The notes: a model not told the origin generated them from the letters alone. 64,000 bases of DNA from Pseudomonas brassicacearum (GCF_000585995.1 NZ_CP007410.1:6565001-6629000), one strand, 5' to 3'; positions 17,947 through 27,445 are shown, counted from the stretch's first letter. A program made the numbers and translations.

Positions 17947-18909
17947 ATGCGTAAGTCATTGATGCGAATGACATTGCGTCAGTTGCAGATTTTCAACGAG
18001 GTGTGCGACCTGAGGTCCTACAGCCGTGCTGCCGACGAAATGTCTCTCACACAACCGGCCGTTAGCCTACAGATTCGATCCCTTGAAGAGCTGATCGGCC
18101 AGCCGTTGTTTGAGTATGTAGGCAAAAAACTCTACATGACCGAGGCCGCCGAAGCGCTGCAACGCGCCAGCCGGGACATCTTCGGGCGCCTGGAAAACCT
18201 CGATATGCAGCTCTCGGACATGCAGGGTTCGCTCCAAGGCCAATTGAAGCTGGCGGTGGAATCCAGCGCCAAGTACTTCGTCCCACACTTGTTCGCCGCC
18301 TTCAAGCGCCAGCACCCGGAGGTCAACCTCAACCTTACGGTGGTCAATCGCGGGCAAGTCATTCGACGCCTCTCCGACAACCGTGATGACCTGGTGATCA
18401 TGTCCATGGTGCCCCAGGACATGGGGCTGGAATTCCTACCGTTCCTCAACAATCCGATCGTAGCAGTGGCGCCGCCGGATCATCCGCTGTGCCACATGGG
18501 CCCGCTGCGCCTGCAGGACCTGGAGCCGTATACGCTGCTGCTGCGCGAGCCAGGCTCAGGCACGCGGCTGGCTTGCGAGGAATACTTCAAGGAGAAACGG
18601 GTGCATTTCACCCAGACGCTTGAAGTGGCGTCGGCGGAGGCCCAGCGCGAATGCGTGGTGGCCGGGCTGGGCGTGGCGCTGTTGACGCGCCACGCCGTGA
18701 GCCGGGAGCTGTCGTCCGGCGCACTCATCGAGTTGCCGGTTGAGGAACTGCCGCTGTACCGCAGTTGGTGCCTGGTACAGGCCAGGGCGAAGCGACTGTC
18801 GCCCGTGGCCCACGCCTTCCTGGCGTTCGTTCGCGGCGAGCGTGCTCAGATCATTGGCCTGGTTGAACGTTTCGACGGGAAGCCGCCGACGGTGCCTGCC
18901 AGTAATTGA
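17947..18909 (+). CDS. pycR: LysR-family regulator of pyruvate carboxylase
   Basis: The 320-residue LysR protein has an N-terminal HTH (LRQLQIFNEVCDLRSYSRAADEMSLTQPAVSLQI) and a C-terminal periplasmic-binding-like effector domain ending in HAFLAFVRGE. It is divergent from pycA-pycB, as PycR is in P. aeruginosa, so control of pyruvate carboxylase is expected. ATG 17947 is the first start; ATGs at codons 6 and 8 are possible alternatives. Its last 59 bp overlap a small convergent gene. Confidence 0.88.
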   Translation: MRKSLMRMTLRQLQIFNEVCDLRSYSRAADEMSLTQPAVSLQIRSLEELIGQPLFEYVGKKLYMTEAAEALQRASRDIFGRLENLDMQLSDMQGSLQGQLKLAVESSAKYFVPHLFAAFKRQHPEVNLNLTVVNRGQVIRRLSDNRDDLVIMSMVPQDMGLEFLPFLNNPIVAVAPPDHPLCHMGPLRLQDLEPYTLLLREPGSGTRLACEEYFKEKRVHFTQTLEVASAEAQRECVVAGLGVALLTRHAVSRELSSGALIELPVEELPLYRSWCLVQARAKRLSPVAHAFLAFVRGERAQIIGLVERFDGKPPTVPASN

Positions 18910-19060
18910 GCTCTACTGCGTCAGGAAATTCGCTGATCTCAGCCAGGAGCTGGCGCTGCTCACAACGGTCTTCGATGGCACGACGGAACGCCATGCGGCG
19001 TTGGTCTTCCTGCTGACGACGGGTTTTCACGGCGCTGCGTTCTTCGTAGGACTGGGTCAT
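18851..19060 (-). CDS. Small basic protein resembling the PA3496 family
   Basis: The 69-residue protein is rich in Arg, Gln and Glu. The stretch RRQQEDQRRMAFRRAIED, then EISEFPDAVELNYWQ, resembles the short PA3496-type family proposed to matter for envelope integrity; this is a recollection and needs a search. ATG 19060 follows GGGAGA with good spacing, which supports expression. Its 3' end overlaps the convergent LysR gene. No signal peptide or membrane helix is seen. Confidence 0.55.
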   Translation of the reverse strand: MTQSYEERSAVKTRRQQEDQRRMAFRRAIEDRCEQRQLLAEISEFPDAVELNYWQAPSAASRRNVQPGQ

Positions 19061-19161
19061 GTCGAGTCTCCCAAGACGTATACGGGAGCTTTACGATGAA
19101 GGTGCGGGATGACGGTTTGGCGGCGCGAGGGTTACAGAACGATGAATTTGGCGATGTCCCC

Positions 19162-19282
19162 TGTGGCGAGGGAGCTTGCTCCCGCTCGGCTGCGCAGCAG
19201 TCGCAAACCTGTCAACGGGGTGTGTCTGGATAACCGTTAGGGGTCGCTGCGCAACCCAGCGGGAGCAAGCTCCCTCGCCACA
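19162..19282. repeat. Inverted REP doublet (GTGGCGAGGGAGC class)
   Basis: TGTGGCGAGGGAGCTTGCTC at the left and its complement at the right enclose about 80 bp with two GC-rich stems (GGCTGCGCAGCAGTC, GGTCGCTGCGCAACC). Confidence 0.88.
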
Positions 19283-19300
19283 GAAGCCCCTACATCGGGC

Positions 19301-20167
19301 TCAGTCATCCAGCGCTTTCACCGACTTGGGCGACAGCCGCAAGCTGCGCAGGCTGCGTTTCACGCTCTTGAGATGGTTGACCAGGCTCGGGCCGCGCGCC
19401 ATGGCGACGCCCATCGCCAATACGTCGATCACCACCAGGTGGGCAATGCGCGAGGTCAGCGGCGTGTAGATTTCGGTGTCTTCGTGCACGTCAATCGCCA
19501 GGTTCACCGTCGAAAGCTCGGCCAATGGCGTCTGGCTCGGGCACAAGGTGATCAGCGAGGCACCGCTTTCGCGCACCAGGTTCGCGGTGATCAGCAGGTC
19601 TTTGGAACGCCCCGATTGGGAAATACAGATCGCCACATCAGAGGGTTTCAACGTAACCGCCGACATCGCCTGCATGTGCGGGTCGGAATAGGCCGCCGCC
19701 GTGAGCAGCAAGCGGAAAAACTTGTGCTGGGCATCGGCCGCCACTGCGCCCGACGCACCAAAGCCATAGAACTCGACACGCTGGGCCTGGGACATGGCCG
19801 TGACGGCTTTTTGCAACGCCACCGGGTCGAGTTTCTCGCGAACTTCCATCAGCGTATGCAGGGTCGTGTCGAAGATTTTCAGGCTGTAGTCGGCGACCGA
19901 ATCGTCTTCATGGATCGCAAACTGGCCGAAGCTCGCACCGGCAGCCAGGCTTTGCGCCAGTTTGAGTTTCAGGTCCTGGAACCCCGAGCAACCGATGGCC
20001 CGGCAGAAACGCACGATGGTCGGCTCGCTGATGCCGACGCTGTGGGCAAGATCGGCCATGGAGCTGTGCATCACGGCCGCAGGATCAAGCAGTACGTGAT
20101 CGGCGACTTTCAGCTCCGATTTGCGCAGCAGGTGGCGTGATTGGGCGATGTGTTGCAACAGGTTCAA
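19301..20167 (-). CDS. RpiR-family (HexR-like) sugar-catabolism regulator
   Basis: The 288-residue protein has an N-terminal RpiR HTH (MADLAHSVGISEPTIVRFCRAIG) and a C-terminal SIS sugar-phosphate-binding domain (VEFYGFGASGAVAADAQHK, ICISQSGRSKDLL). The pattern is close to HexR, which senses KDPG in Pseudomonas, but it lies outside a zwf-edd cluster and is probably a paralogue. A TTG start at 20167 is the only one that includes the N-terminal helix; a stop codon lies 18 bp upstream and no ATG occurs for about 30 codons. A perfect HexR-type palindrome 44 bp upstream suggests autoregulation. Confidence 0.85.
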   Translation of the reverse strand: MNLLQHIAQSRHLLRKSELKVADHVLLDPAAVMHSSMADLAHSVGISEPTIVRFCRAIGCSGFQDLKLKLAQSLAAGASFGQFAIHEDDSVADYSLKIFDTTLHTLMEVREKLDPVALQKAVTAMSQAQRVEFYGFGASGAVAADAQHKFFRLLLTAAAYSDPHMQAMSAVTLKPSDVAICISQSGRSKDLLITANLVRESGASLITLCPSQTPLAELSTVNLAIDVHEDTEIYTPLTSRIAHLVVIDVLAMGVAMARGPSLVNHLKSVKRSLRSLRLSPKSVKALDD

Positions 20168-20210
20168 GGGGCTGGACTCTTGTTATTGGCAGGCGCCGGG
20201 ATGTAGCAAG

Positions 20211-20229
20211 CTTGTAGTTATACTACAAG
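20211..20229. promoter_or_regulatory. HexR-type operator upstream of the RpiR gene
   Basis: CTTGTAGTTATACTACAAG is a perfect 19-bp palindrome around a central T/A. It fits the HexR consensus (TTGTAATtwwATTACAA) with one symmetric change per arm. It lies 44 bp upstream of the HexR-like gene. Confidence 0.75.
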
Positions 20230-20384
20230 AATTGGCTTTTTGCCTGCTCCAATACGTAACCGAATGAGCTTGCCACCCCTTGTTTTCCCGGAGAGCGCGC
20301 CATGTAGCGAGTCATGATCTCGCATTAATACCTCATAATCTTCCCGTCGGAGCGGCACCGTGCGCCCCACTCCGACAGGAAGTT

Positions 20385-23255
20385 TCATTCCGGGCGCTGC
20401 TCTCGCAGCAATTGAGCCAGGCCCTCGGCTTCGACCGGTCGGCTGATGAGGTAGCCCTGGACCTCGTCGCATCGCTCAGCCTCCAGGAACTCAAGCTGCT
20501 CCTGCCGCTCCACACCTTCAGCCACTACCTTGAGCGATAACCCATGAGCCATGGCAATGATCGCCCGGGTAATTGCCGCATCCTCGCCCCCCTCCTCCAA
20601 CCCGCGAATGAACGCCTGGTCGATCTTCACGTAGTCCACCGGGATACGCTTGAGGTAACTCAGGGATGAATAACCGGTACCAAAATCGTCGATCGCCAAC
20701 TTGACCCCAAGGTCGCGCAATTGCTGGAACGTGGCGATGATGTGTTCAACGCTGTCGAGCAACTGGCTCTCGGTCAGCTCCAACTCCAGGTATTGAGGCT
20801 CCAGCCCGGTTTCCTCCAGCACTTGCCGCACGAGGCTGACCAGCTTGCCCTGGCGCAGTTGATGCACCGACAGGTTGACCGACACCCTGATCGGCGCAAG
20901 CCCTTGGCGCTGCCATTCGCACGCCTGCCAGCAGGCCTGGCGCAACACGAACTCACCAATCGGCCCGATCAGCCCGGTCTCCTCGGCCAGGCCGATGAAA
21001 TCCACCGGCGGAACCCGGCCCATGACCGGATGATCCCAACGCACCAACGCCTCGGCGGCGTTCAGGCGTCCGGTCGCCAGGCACAACTTGGGTTGGTAGA
21101 AGACCTTCAATTGATGCTCTTCAAGGGCCTTGCGCAGCTGATTCTCCAGCTGCAGGCGCTCCAGCGTGCTGGCCTGGAGGCTTTCCGTGTAGAACTGGAA
21201 GTTGTTACCGCCCAGGTGCTTGGCATGTTGCATGGCCATGTTCGCCTGGCTGACCAGCGAGGCAATCTCGCGCGCGTTGTCGGGCAACATACTGATGCCG
21301 ATGGAGGCACTGACCACCAACTCATGGCCTTCGATGGTCAGCGGCACGCGGAGCTTGGCGGACAATCGGGTCGCGACCCGCGCCAGGCTGGATAGATTGC
21401 CATAGGCATCGAACAGCACGGCGAACTCGTCGCCGGACAATCGCGCGATGGTGTCAGCCTCGGGCAGCGCATTGATCAGGCGCCGCGCCATTTTCTGCAA
21501 CAGCTGGTCGGCAATATCGTGGCCCAGGCTGTCGTTGAGCAATTTGAAGCGATCCAGGTTGATATGCAGCAACGCCAGGCTGCGCCGTCCGCCCTGACGC
21601 ACCCGCTGATGCGCCTCGTTCAGGCGCTCACGGAACAGCGAGCGATTCGCCAACCCGGTCAGCTCGTCGTAATGGGTGAGGTAGCGCATCCGCTCTTCGG
21701 ATTCGCGCCGCGCCGACAGATCGGCGAAGAAGCCCACTATATGACTGACATTTCCCCGGGTATCGCGCACCACGTTCAGTTGCAGCCACTGCGGATACAG
21801 TTCGCCATTGGCCCGCGCTTCCACCAGTTCACCCTGCCAGGAACCATGCTGCTTGAGGGCTTGGCGAATGACGGGGTAGTGCCGGCGGGCATCGCGACTA
21901 CAGGGCAGGTCGACCACGTTGTGCCCCAGCATGTCCTCGATGTTGAAGCCGGTGACCCGCGTGAACGCCTGATTCGCAGCGAGCAGCACGAAGCCTGGAT
22001 CGAAAATCACGATGCCTTCACTGGCGGCCTCGAACACCGTGGCCGCCAGCTGTTGCTGTTGCTTGAGCTCTTTACTGGCGCTGATGTTTCGTCGGGTTCC
22101 GACCATGCGCAGCACCCGCCCGTTCGCGCTGCGCTCCACGGCCCGACCGCGGTCTTCGATCCAGACCCAGTGACCATCGCCGTGGCGCACGCGGTATTCG
22201 ATCTGGTAATCCTCGCTGCGGCCCTTGAGGTGTTCAACGAGGGCTCGCTTGAGGGCCGGCAGGTCTTGAGGATGCAGGCGCGGGGTGAGATGACTGAGCA
22301 TCGCCGTGACGTATTTGGGCTCCAGGCCAAACAGCTCCTTGAGCTGAGTGTGGTGGACTTCGTCGGTCTGCAGGTTCCAGTCCCACAACCCCAGCTCACT
22401 GGCCTTGAGGGCCAGGGCCAAGCGCGTCTCACTCTTGCCTAGGGCCTGGCTGGCCACTTCCAGCTCGAGGCTGCGCTGCGCGACCCGCTCTTCAAGGCCA
22501 ACCTGGGCCGACCGCAGTTTGTCCTCGGCGCAGCGACGTTGCTCGACCTCACGGGCCAGCGCATCGTTGAGCTGTGCGCTGCGGGTTTGCGCCTGCTGTA
22601 AATGCTCGATCAGCGCCTGGTTCTGGAACCGCCGCAACAGGCCATTTTGTATCAACCGGTTGACTTGCCAGGCCACGACACTCAACGAGACCAGCACAAC
22701 CAGCCCGAGCCAGCCCCAACCGCGCTGCTGCTCATCACCGCCCCAGAACAGATAGCCAATGGCCGGTAACAGGCACGGCAAGGTAAAGGACAGGAATGCC
22801 GGGAGGCTAACGGCATAAGCAACGCTGGCCGATAGCGTGGCCGCGCCAATCAGGCCAAAGACCCAGGCCTGTTGCTGGAAACTGTCAGCCGGCACCAGGG
22901 CGATGCCAGCCCCGGCCAGCGTAAGGCCGGTCATCGCCGAGCCCAGCAAAAACATCCGCAACCAGACCGGGTGCGCCTGACGGCTTGGCATCGCCGAATC
23001 GAAGGCGGCCACCTGAATCACCCGTAACGCGACCAATGACAGCAACCAGACCAGCCAGACGCTGACCAGAAAGTAACGCGCCGGCCCCCATAGCAGAGCG
23101 GCGCAGACCAGACCGTTGACCAGCATGAACAGCGTGGGTAGCAATGAACCTTGGTAAAGCAGACGCGTACGTTCAACCGCCATTTCCATGGCGTACTGCT
23201 TGCGAATGACCCGCGGCTCCACACAGGGGCCCGCCAGATCGGAATTGAGGGTCAT
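20385..23255 (-). CDS. Membrane-bound PAS-GGDEF-EAL cyclic-di-GMP protein
   Basis: The protein is about 956 residues from ATG 23255 (GTG 23261 is an in-frame alternative). Five or six membrane helices occupy about residues 30-190, followed by a coiled coil (about 200-270), two PAS/PAC modules (about 280-530), a GGDEF domain and an EAL domain. The diguanylate cyclase motif reads SGDEF (Ser607) rather than GGDEF. The EAL motif (EALVRW, about residue 735) and DDFGTGYSSLSYLKR are intact, so phosphodiesterase activity is likely and cyclase activity uncertain. A GTCGGAG/CTCCGAC inverted repeat (20346-20375) follows the stop codon without a clear T run. Confidence 0.92.
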   Translation of the reverse strand: MTLNSDLAGPCVEPRVIRKQYAMEMAVERTRLLYQGSLLPTLFMLVNGLVCAALLWGPARYFLVSVWLVWLLSLVALRVIQVAAFDSAMPSRQAHPVWLRMFLLGSAMTGLTLAGAGIALVPADSFQQQAWVFGLIGAATLSASVAYAVSLPAFLSFTLPCLLPAIGYLFWGGDEQQRGWGWLGLVVLVSLSVVAWQVNRLIQNGLLRRFQNQALIEHLQQAQTRSAQLNDALAREVEQRRCAEDKLRSAQVGLEERVAQRSLELEVASQALGKSETRLALALKASELGLWDWNLQTDEVHHTQLKELFGLEPKYVTAMLSHLTPRLHPQDLPALKRALVEHLKGRSEDYQIEYRVRHGDGHWVWIEDRGRAVERSANGRVLRMVGTRRNISASKELKQQQQLAATVFEAASEGIVIFDPGFVLLAANQAFTRVTGFNIEDMLGHNVVDLPCSRDARRHYPVIRQALKQHGSWQGELVEARANGELYPQWLQLNVVRDTRGNVSHIVGFFADLSARRESEERMRYLTHYDELTGLANRSLFRERLNEAHQRVRQGGRRSLALLHINLDRFKLLNDSLGHDIADQLLQKMARRLINALPEADTIARLSGDEFAVLFDAYGNLSSLARVATRLSAKLRVPLTIEGHELVVSASIGISMLPDNAREIASLVSQANMAMQHAKHLGGNNFQFYTESLQASTLERLQLENQLRKALEEHQLKVFYQPKLCLATGRLNAAEALVRWDHPVMGRVPPVDFIGLAEETGLIGPIGEFVLRQACWQACEWQRQGLAPIRVSVNLSVHQLRQGKLVSLVRQVLEETGLEPQYLELELTESQLLDSVEHIIATFQQLRDLGVKLAIDDFGTGYSSLSYLKRIPVDYVKIDQAFIRGLEEGGEDAAITRAIIAMAHGLSLKVVAEGVERQEQLEFLEAERCDEVQGYLISRPVEAEGLAQLLREQRPE

Positions 23256-23515
23256 AGGCACTGTTTTTGTTCTTATTCAGTGAAGCATGGAGAACCTGAA
23301 ACATGCACCGAGCATACACAAGCCAAACGCCATCCCACACTGTTCCAGCTCATAAAAGTGCTGAAAAAGTCGCTATTTTATTGGGCGCAACGCCCTTCAA
23401 GCGAGCCCCGCCAGTGCCTGTAGCCCATGACCAACCGGTCATCATCGACCGGTCTTTTATCGGCTGAGGCAAAGCTCGGTTTGCCCGGGGTGACGCCGCA
23501 CCCTAGAATGCCCCG

Positions 23516-25699
23516 ATGCGCGATGATCTCTCCCTTCTGCTGAACTCCCTCAACGATGCCCAACGCCAGGCCGTAGCCGCCTCCGTGGGTCGTCAGTTGG
23601 TCCTGGCCGGTGCCGGCTCCGGTAAAACCCGAGTGCTGGTGCACCGTATCGCCTGGTTGATCCAGGTCGAGAACGCCTCGCCCCATTCGATCCTGTCGGT
23701 GACTTTCACCAACAAGGCCGCTGCCGAAATGCGTCATCGCATCGAGCAGTTGATGGGCATCAACCCGGCCGGCATGTGGGTCGGTACGTTCCACGGCCTG
23801 GCGCATCGCCTGCTGCGGGCGCACTGGCAGGAAGCCGGCCTGAGCCAGACCTTCCAAATCCTGGACAGCGATGACCAGCAGCGGCTGGTCAAGCGGGTGA
23901 TCCGCGAGCTGGGCCTGGACGAGCAGCGCTGGCCTGCCCGTCAGGCCCAATGGTTCATCAACGGCCAGAAAGACGAAGGCCTGCGCCCACAACACATCCA
24001 GGCCAGCGGCGACCTGTTCCTGGCCACCATGCGCAGCATCTACGAAGCCTACGAGGCGGCGTGCCAGCGTGCCGGGGTCATCGACTTTTCCGAGCTGTTG
24101 CTACGGGCGTTGGACCTGTGGCGCGATCACCCAGGCCTGCTGGCTCACTATCAAAAGCGCTTCCGGCATGTCTTGGTGGACGAGTTCCAGGACACCAACG
24201 CCGTGCAATACGCCTGGTTGCGCCTGTTGGCCAAGGGCGGCGACAGCCTGATGGTCGTGGGCGATGACGACCAGTCGATCTACGGCTGGCGCGGCGCAAA
24301 AATCGAGAACATTCACCAGTATTCAGCGGACTTTCCTGATGCCGAAGTCATCCGCCTGGAGCAGAACTACCGCTCTACCGCCGGCATCCTCAAGGCCGCC
24401 AACGCCCTGATCGCCAACAATACCGGGCGTCTTGGCAAGGAATTGTGGACCGATGGCGGCGAAGGCGAAGCGATCAATCTCTACGCGGCCTTCAACGAAC
24501 ACGATGAAGCCCGCTACGTGGTGGAAACCATCGAGAGCGCGCTGAAAACCGGCCTGGCCCGCAGCGACATCGCCATCCTGTATCGCTCCAACGCCCAGTC
24601 GCGGGTACTGGAAGAAGCCTTGTTGCGCGAACGGATCCCGTACCGCATCTATGGCGGCCAGCGCTTTTTCGAGCGCGCCGAAATCAAGAACGCCATGGCC
24701 TATCTCCGCCTGCTCGAAGGGCGCGGTAACGACGCCGCCCTGGAACGGGTGATCAACGTACCGACACGGGGCATCGGCGAGAAGACCGTCGAAGCGATTC
24801 GCGATCACGCACGCCATAGCCATGTGTCGATGTGGGAAGCCATGCGTCAATTGGTGGCCAATAAAGGCGTGACCGGGCGTGCCGCGGGTGCCCTGAAGGC
24901 CTTCATGGACCTGATCGAAGACCTGGCCGCCAAGTGCGGGGAGATGCCGCTGCACTTGATGACCCAGACGGTCATCGAGCAGTCCGGCCTGATCGCCTAT
25001 CACGAAGCGGAAAAAGGCGAGAAGGGCCAGGCACGGGTAGAAAACCTTGAGGAACTGGTCAGCGCCGCACGCAACTTCGAGAACACCGAAGAAGACGCAG
25101 ACCTGACGCCGCTGTCGGCATTCCTCGGTCACGCTTCCCTGGAGGCCGGCGACACCCAGGCCGACGAGCATGAAGACAGCATCCAACTGATGACCTTGCA
25201 CAGCGCCAAGGGCCTGGAATTCCCCTACGTGTTCCTCGTAGGCATGGAAGAAGGCCTGTTTCCCCACAAGATGAGCCTGGAAGAACCGGGACGCCTGGAA
25301 GAGGAACGCCGCCTGGCCTATGTCGGCATCACTCGCGCCATGCAGAACCTGGTGCTGACTTACGCCGAAACCCGACGTTTGTATGGCAGCGAGACCTACA
25401 ACAAGGTGTCGCGCTTCGTACGCGAAGTGCCGAAGGGCCTGATTCAGGAAGTACGACTGTCCAACAGCGTCAGCCGTCCGTTCGGCGGTGGCCAGCAGCA
25501 AAGCACCAGCAGCCTGTTCGGCGGCAGCGATATCCCGGAAACCGGCTTCAGCCTCGGCCAGACCGTTCGGCATTCGGTATTCGGTGACGGTGTGATCCTC
25601 AACTTCGAAGGCGCTGGCGCCCAGGCCCGGGTGCAGGTGAACTTCAGCGAAGGCAGCAAGTGGCTGATGCTGGGGTATGCCAAGCTCGAGGCGATCTAG
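23516..25699 (+). CDS. uvrD: DNA helicase II
   Basis: The 727-residue SF1 helicase has Walker A AGAGSGKT (residues 31-38), motif II DEFQDTN, motif III GDDDQSIYGWRGA, motif IV QNYRS, and motif VI YVGITRAMQNL. The C-terminal Tudor-like segment (LGQTVRHSVFGDGVILNFEG) is diagnostic of UvrD over Rep. It acts in nucleotide excision and mismatch repair. ATG 23516 is adopted, although no strong Shine-Dalgarno is visible. Confidence 0.95.
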   Translation: MRDDLSLLLNSLNDAQRQAVAASVGRQLVLAGAGSGKTRVLVHRIAWLIQVENASPHSILSVTFTNKAAAEMRHRIEQLMGINPAGMWVGTFHGLAHRLLRAHWQEAGLSQTFQILDSDDQQRLVKRVIRELGLDEQRWPARQAQWFINGQKDEGLRPQHIQASGDLFLATMRSIYEAYEAACQRAGVIDFSELLLRALDLWRDHPGLLAHYQKRFRHVLVDEFQDTNAVQYAWLRLLAKGGDSLMVVGDDDQSIYGWRGAKIENIHQYSADFPDAEVIRLEQNYRSTAGILKAANALIANNTGRLGKELWTDGGEGEAINLYAAFNEHDEARYVVETIESALKTGLARSDIAILYRSNAQSRVLEEALLRERIPYRIYGGQRFFERAEIKNAMAYLRLLEGRGNDAALERVINVPTRGIGEKTVEAIRDHARHSHVSMWEAMRQLVANKGVTGRAAGALKAFMDLIEDLAAKCGEMPLHLMTQTVIEQSGLIAYHEAEKGEKGQARVENLEELVSAARNFENTEEDADLTPLSAFLGHASLEAGDTQADEHEDSIQLMTLHSAKGLEFPYVFLVGMEEGLFPHKMSLEEPGRLEEERRLAYVGITRAMQNLVLTYAETRRLYGSETYNKVSRFVREVPKGLIQEVRLSNSVSRPFGGGQQQSTSSLFGGSDIPETGFSLGQTVRHSVFGDGVILNFEGAGAQARVQVNFSEGSKWLMLGYAKLEAI

Positions 25700-26003
25700 A
25701 GATTTGTGTAGGCCCCTGTGGGAGCGAGCTTGCTCGCGATAGCCGTGTGTCAGTCAGCATCGATATTGACTGATCGACCGCTATCGCGAGCAAGCTCGCT
25801 CCCACAGTTGTTCTGGGGACGCCAAAACATTTCCGACAGAACTTGTTCCCCTTTCCTACAGCCCAAAGCGAACAAGCCCTCTTGCATAGCTGAAGCTGAA
25901 CCTCAGCTGTCATGCAAAAGCCGGAAACACTCTGCCGCTAGCCAGCAACACTTCAGCTGTGCAACATGGCCCGCGTGCTATCCACAAATGGGAATGCCTT
26001 TAT
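25700..26003. other. Intergenic region with REPIN and a bulged hairpin
   Basis: No gene is supported. A REPIN fills 25717-25806. Further on, TTGCAT-AGCTGA (25882-25893) pairs with TCAGCT-gtc-ATGCAA (25903-25917), giving a 12-bp bulged stem about 90 bp before the Tim44-domain gene. Confidence 0.5.
25717..25806. repeat. Inverted REP doublet (REPIN)
   Basis: TGTGGGAGCGAGCTTGCTCG and its exact reverse complement flank about 45 bp, with the arms extended by GCGATAGC/GCTATCGC. Confidence 0.92.
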
Positions 26004-26879
26004 ATGAAACGTTTTCTTAGCGTCGCCATGGCGTTGTGCATCGGCCTGACGATGGCCATCGATGCCAATGCCGCCAAGCGCTTTGGCGGTGGTAAAAGCT
26101 CGGGGGCAGCCCCGACTCACCAGACCAGCCAGATGGCGCCGTCTTCTGCCGCCGGTTCTACCGCAGCCACCGCAGGTGCGGCCGGTGCCGCGGGCGCAGC
26201 CACCAAGGCCAGCGGTGCTTCGCGCTGGCTCGGACCCCTGGCCGGCATCGCCGCCGGTGGCCTGCTCGCCTCCATGTTCATGGGTGACGGCTTCCAGGGC
26301 ATGCAAATCTTCGACATCCTGATCATGGCGGTCATCGCCTTCCTGGTCTTCCGCTTCATTGCCGCCCGTCGCCGCAAGCAGCAAGAGCAGCTCGCTCCGG
26401 CTGGCCATGCGCCGATGCAACGTGAAGTGTTCAACCAGCAGCCTGCCAGTGGTTCGATCTTCGGCGGCTCGGCAGCGCCTGTGGCCGCTCGTCCGGTCAT
26501 CAACGCGCCAGCCTGGTTCAACGAACAACGCTTCATCGAGGCCGCGCGCAGCCACTTCATGTCCTTGCAGCAGCATTGGGACGCGAACGAAATGGACAAG
26601 ATCGCCGAATTCGTGACCCCGCAATTGCTGGAATTCCTCAAGCGCGAGCGCAGCGAACTGGGGGATGGCTTCCAGTCCACCTATATCGACAATCTGCAGG
26701 TGCAACTGGACGGTGTCGACGATCGCGCCGACAAGACCATCGCCACCCTGACCTTCAGCGGCTTGTCGAAGGACTCTCGCTTCGACAAGGGCGAAGCGTT
26801 CAGCGAAAGCTGGAACATGGAACGTGCCCAGGGCGATGACCAGCCTTGGCTGGTGGCCGGTATCCGCCAGAACGGTTGA
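26004..26879 (+). CDS. Tim44-like domain membrane protein
   Basis: The 291-residue protein starts at ATG 26004 with a signal-like segment (MKRFLSVAMALCIGLTMAI). An Ala/Gly/Thr-rich stretch, a glycine-flanked hydrophobic pair (LGPLAGIAAGGLLASMF and FDILIMAVIAFLVF), and a C-terminal Tim44 domain from about residue 170 (RFIEAARSHFMSLQQHWDANE) follow. Bacterial members are common next to uvrD in Pseudomonas; their function is not established. A strong terminator follows. Confidence 0.85.
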   Translation: MKRFLSVAMALCIGLTMAIDANAAKRFGGGKSSGAAPTHQTSQMAPSSAAGSTAATAGAAGAAGAATKASGASRWLGPLAGIAAGGLLASMFMGDGFQGMQIFDILIMAVIAFLVFRFIAARRRKQQEQLAPAGHAPMQREVFNQQPASGSIFGGSAAPVAARPVINAPAWFNEQRFIEAARSHFMSLQQHWDANEMDKIAEFVTPQLLEFLKRERSELGDGFQSTYIDNLQVQLDGVDDRADKTIATLTFSGLSKDSRFDKGEAFSESWNMERAQGDDQPWLVAGIRQNG

Positions 26880-26911
26880 ACCTTTTCGCGTTTCGCATGT
26901 TGAAATAAAAG

Positions 26912-26940
26912 AACCCCGGCTCAGGCCGGGGTTTTCTATT
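26912..26940 (+). terminator. Rho-independent terminator
   Basis: ACCCCGGC-TCAG-GCCGGGGT followed by TTTCTATTT lies 33 bp after the Tim44-domain gene. Confidence 0.9.
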
Positions 26941-27017
26941 TCGCGGTTGCATCTATGGCGAGCTACTGTATAAACCGCTCCATATAAACCGCGCCATCGA
27001 GAAAGAGGATCCCGGAC

Positions 27018-27425
27018 GTGGAAGAAATCATCGAACAATTGCGTGAAGCCAACGAGCCCGTACCGGTTCCGCTGGAGTTGCCCGACGAAGACTTGCTGGT
27101 AGAGATCGAGGAGCAGTTGTTCATCGATATCCCATTTGTCTTCCGGGAGTTTTTGCTGACCGTCAGCGATGTGGTCTACGGCAGCCTGGAACCGGTGACC
27201 GTTACCGATCCACAATCACATACCTACCTGCCGGACGTGGCCGCCAATGCCTGGGATGCCGGTGTCGATCGCAGCCTGATCCCGATCTGCCAGGACGGCG
27301 ACGATTATTATTGCGTCGAAGAGGACGGCACCGTGGTGCTGTGGCAGGCCGAAGAAGAACTGATCGCCGAAGAGACCTGGGAATCGGTCTGGCACTGGGC
27401 CCGGGACGTCTGGCTGGAAAGCTGA
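27018..27425 (+). CDS. SMI1/KNR4 (SUKH) family protein
   Basis: The 135-residue acidic protein has the SUKH core: LPDEDLLVEIEEQLFIDIPFVFREFL at the start, a central YLPDVAANAWDAGV segment, and ICQDGDDYYCVEEDGTVVLW with a C-terminal aromatic helix ESVWHWARDVW. GTG 27018 lies behind AGAGGAT. SUKH proteins are often toxin immunity proteins, but no toxin gene is adjacent, so a housekeeping or orphan immunity role is open. Confidence 0.85.
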   Translation: MEEIIEQLREANEPVPVPLELPDEDLLVEIEEQLFIDIPFVFREFLLTVSDVVYGSLEPVTVTDPQSHTYLPDVAANAWDAGVDRSLIPICQDGDDYYCVEEDGTVVLWQAEEELIAEETWESVWHWARDVWLES

Positions 27426-27445
27426 TCCGCCGCGCCCGCCACCGG

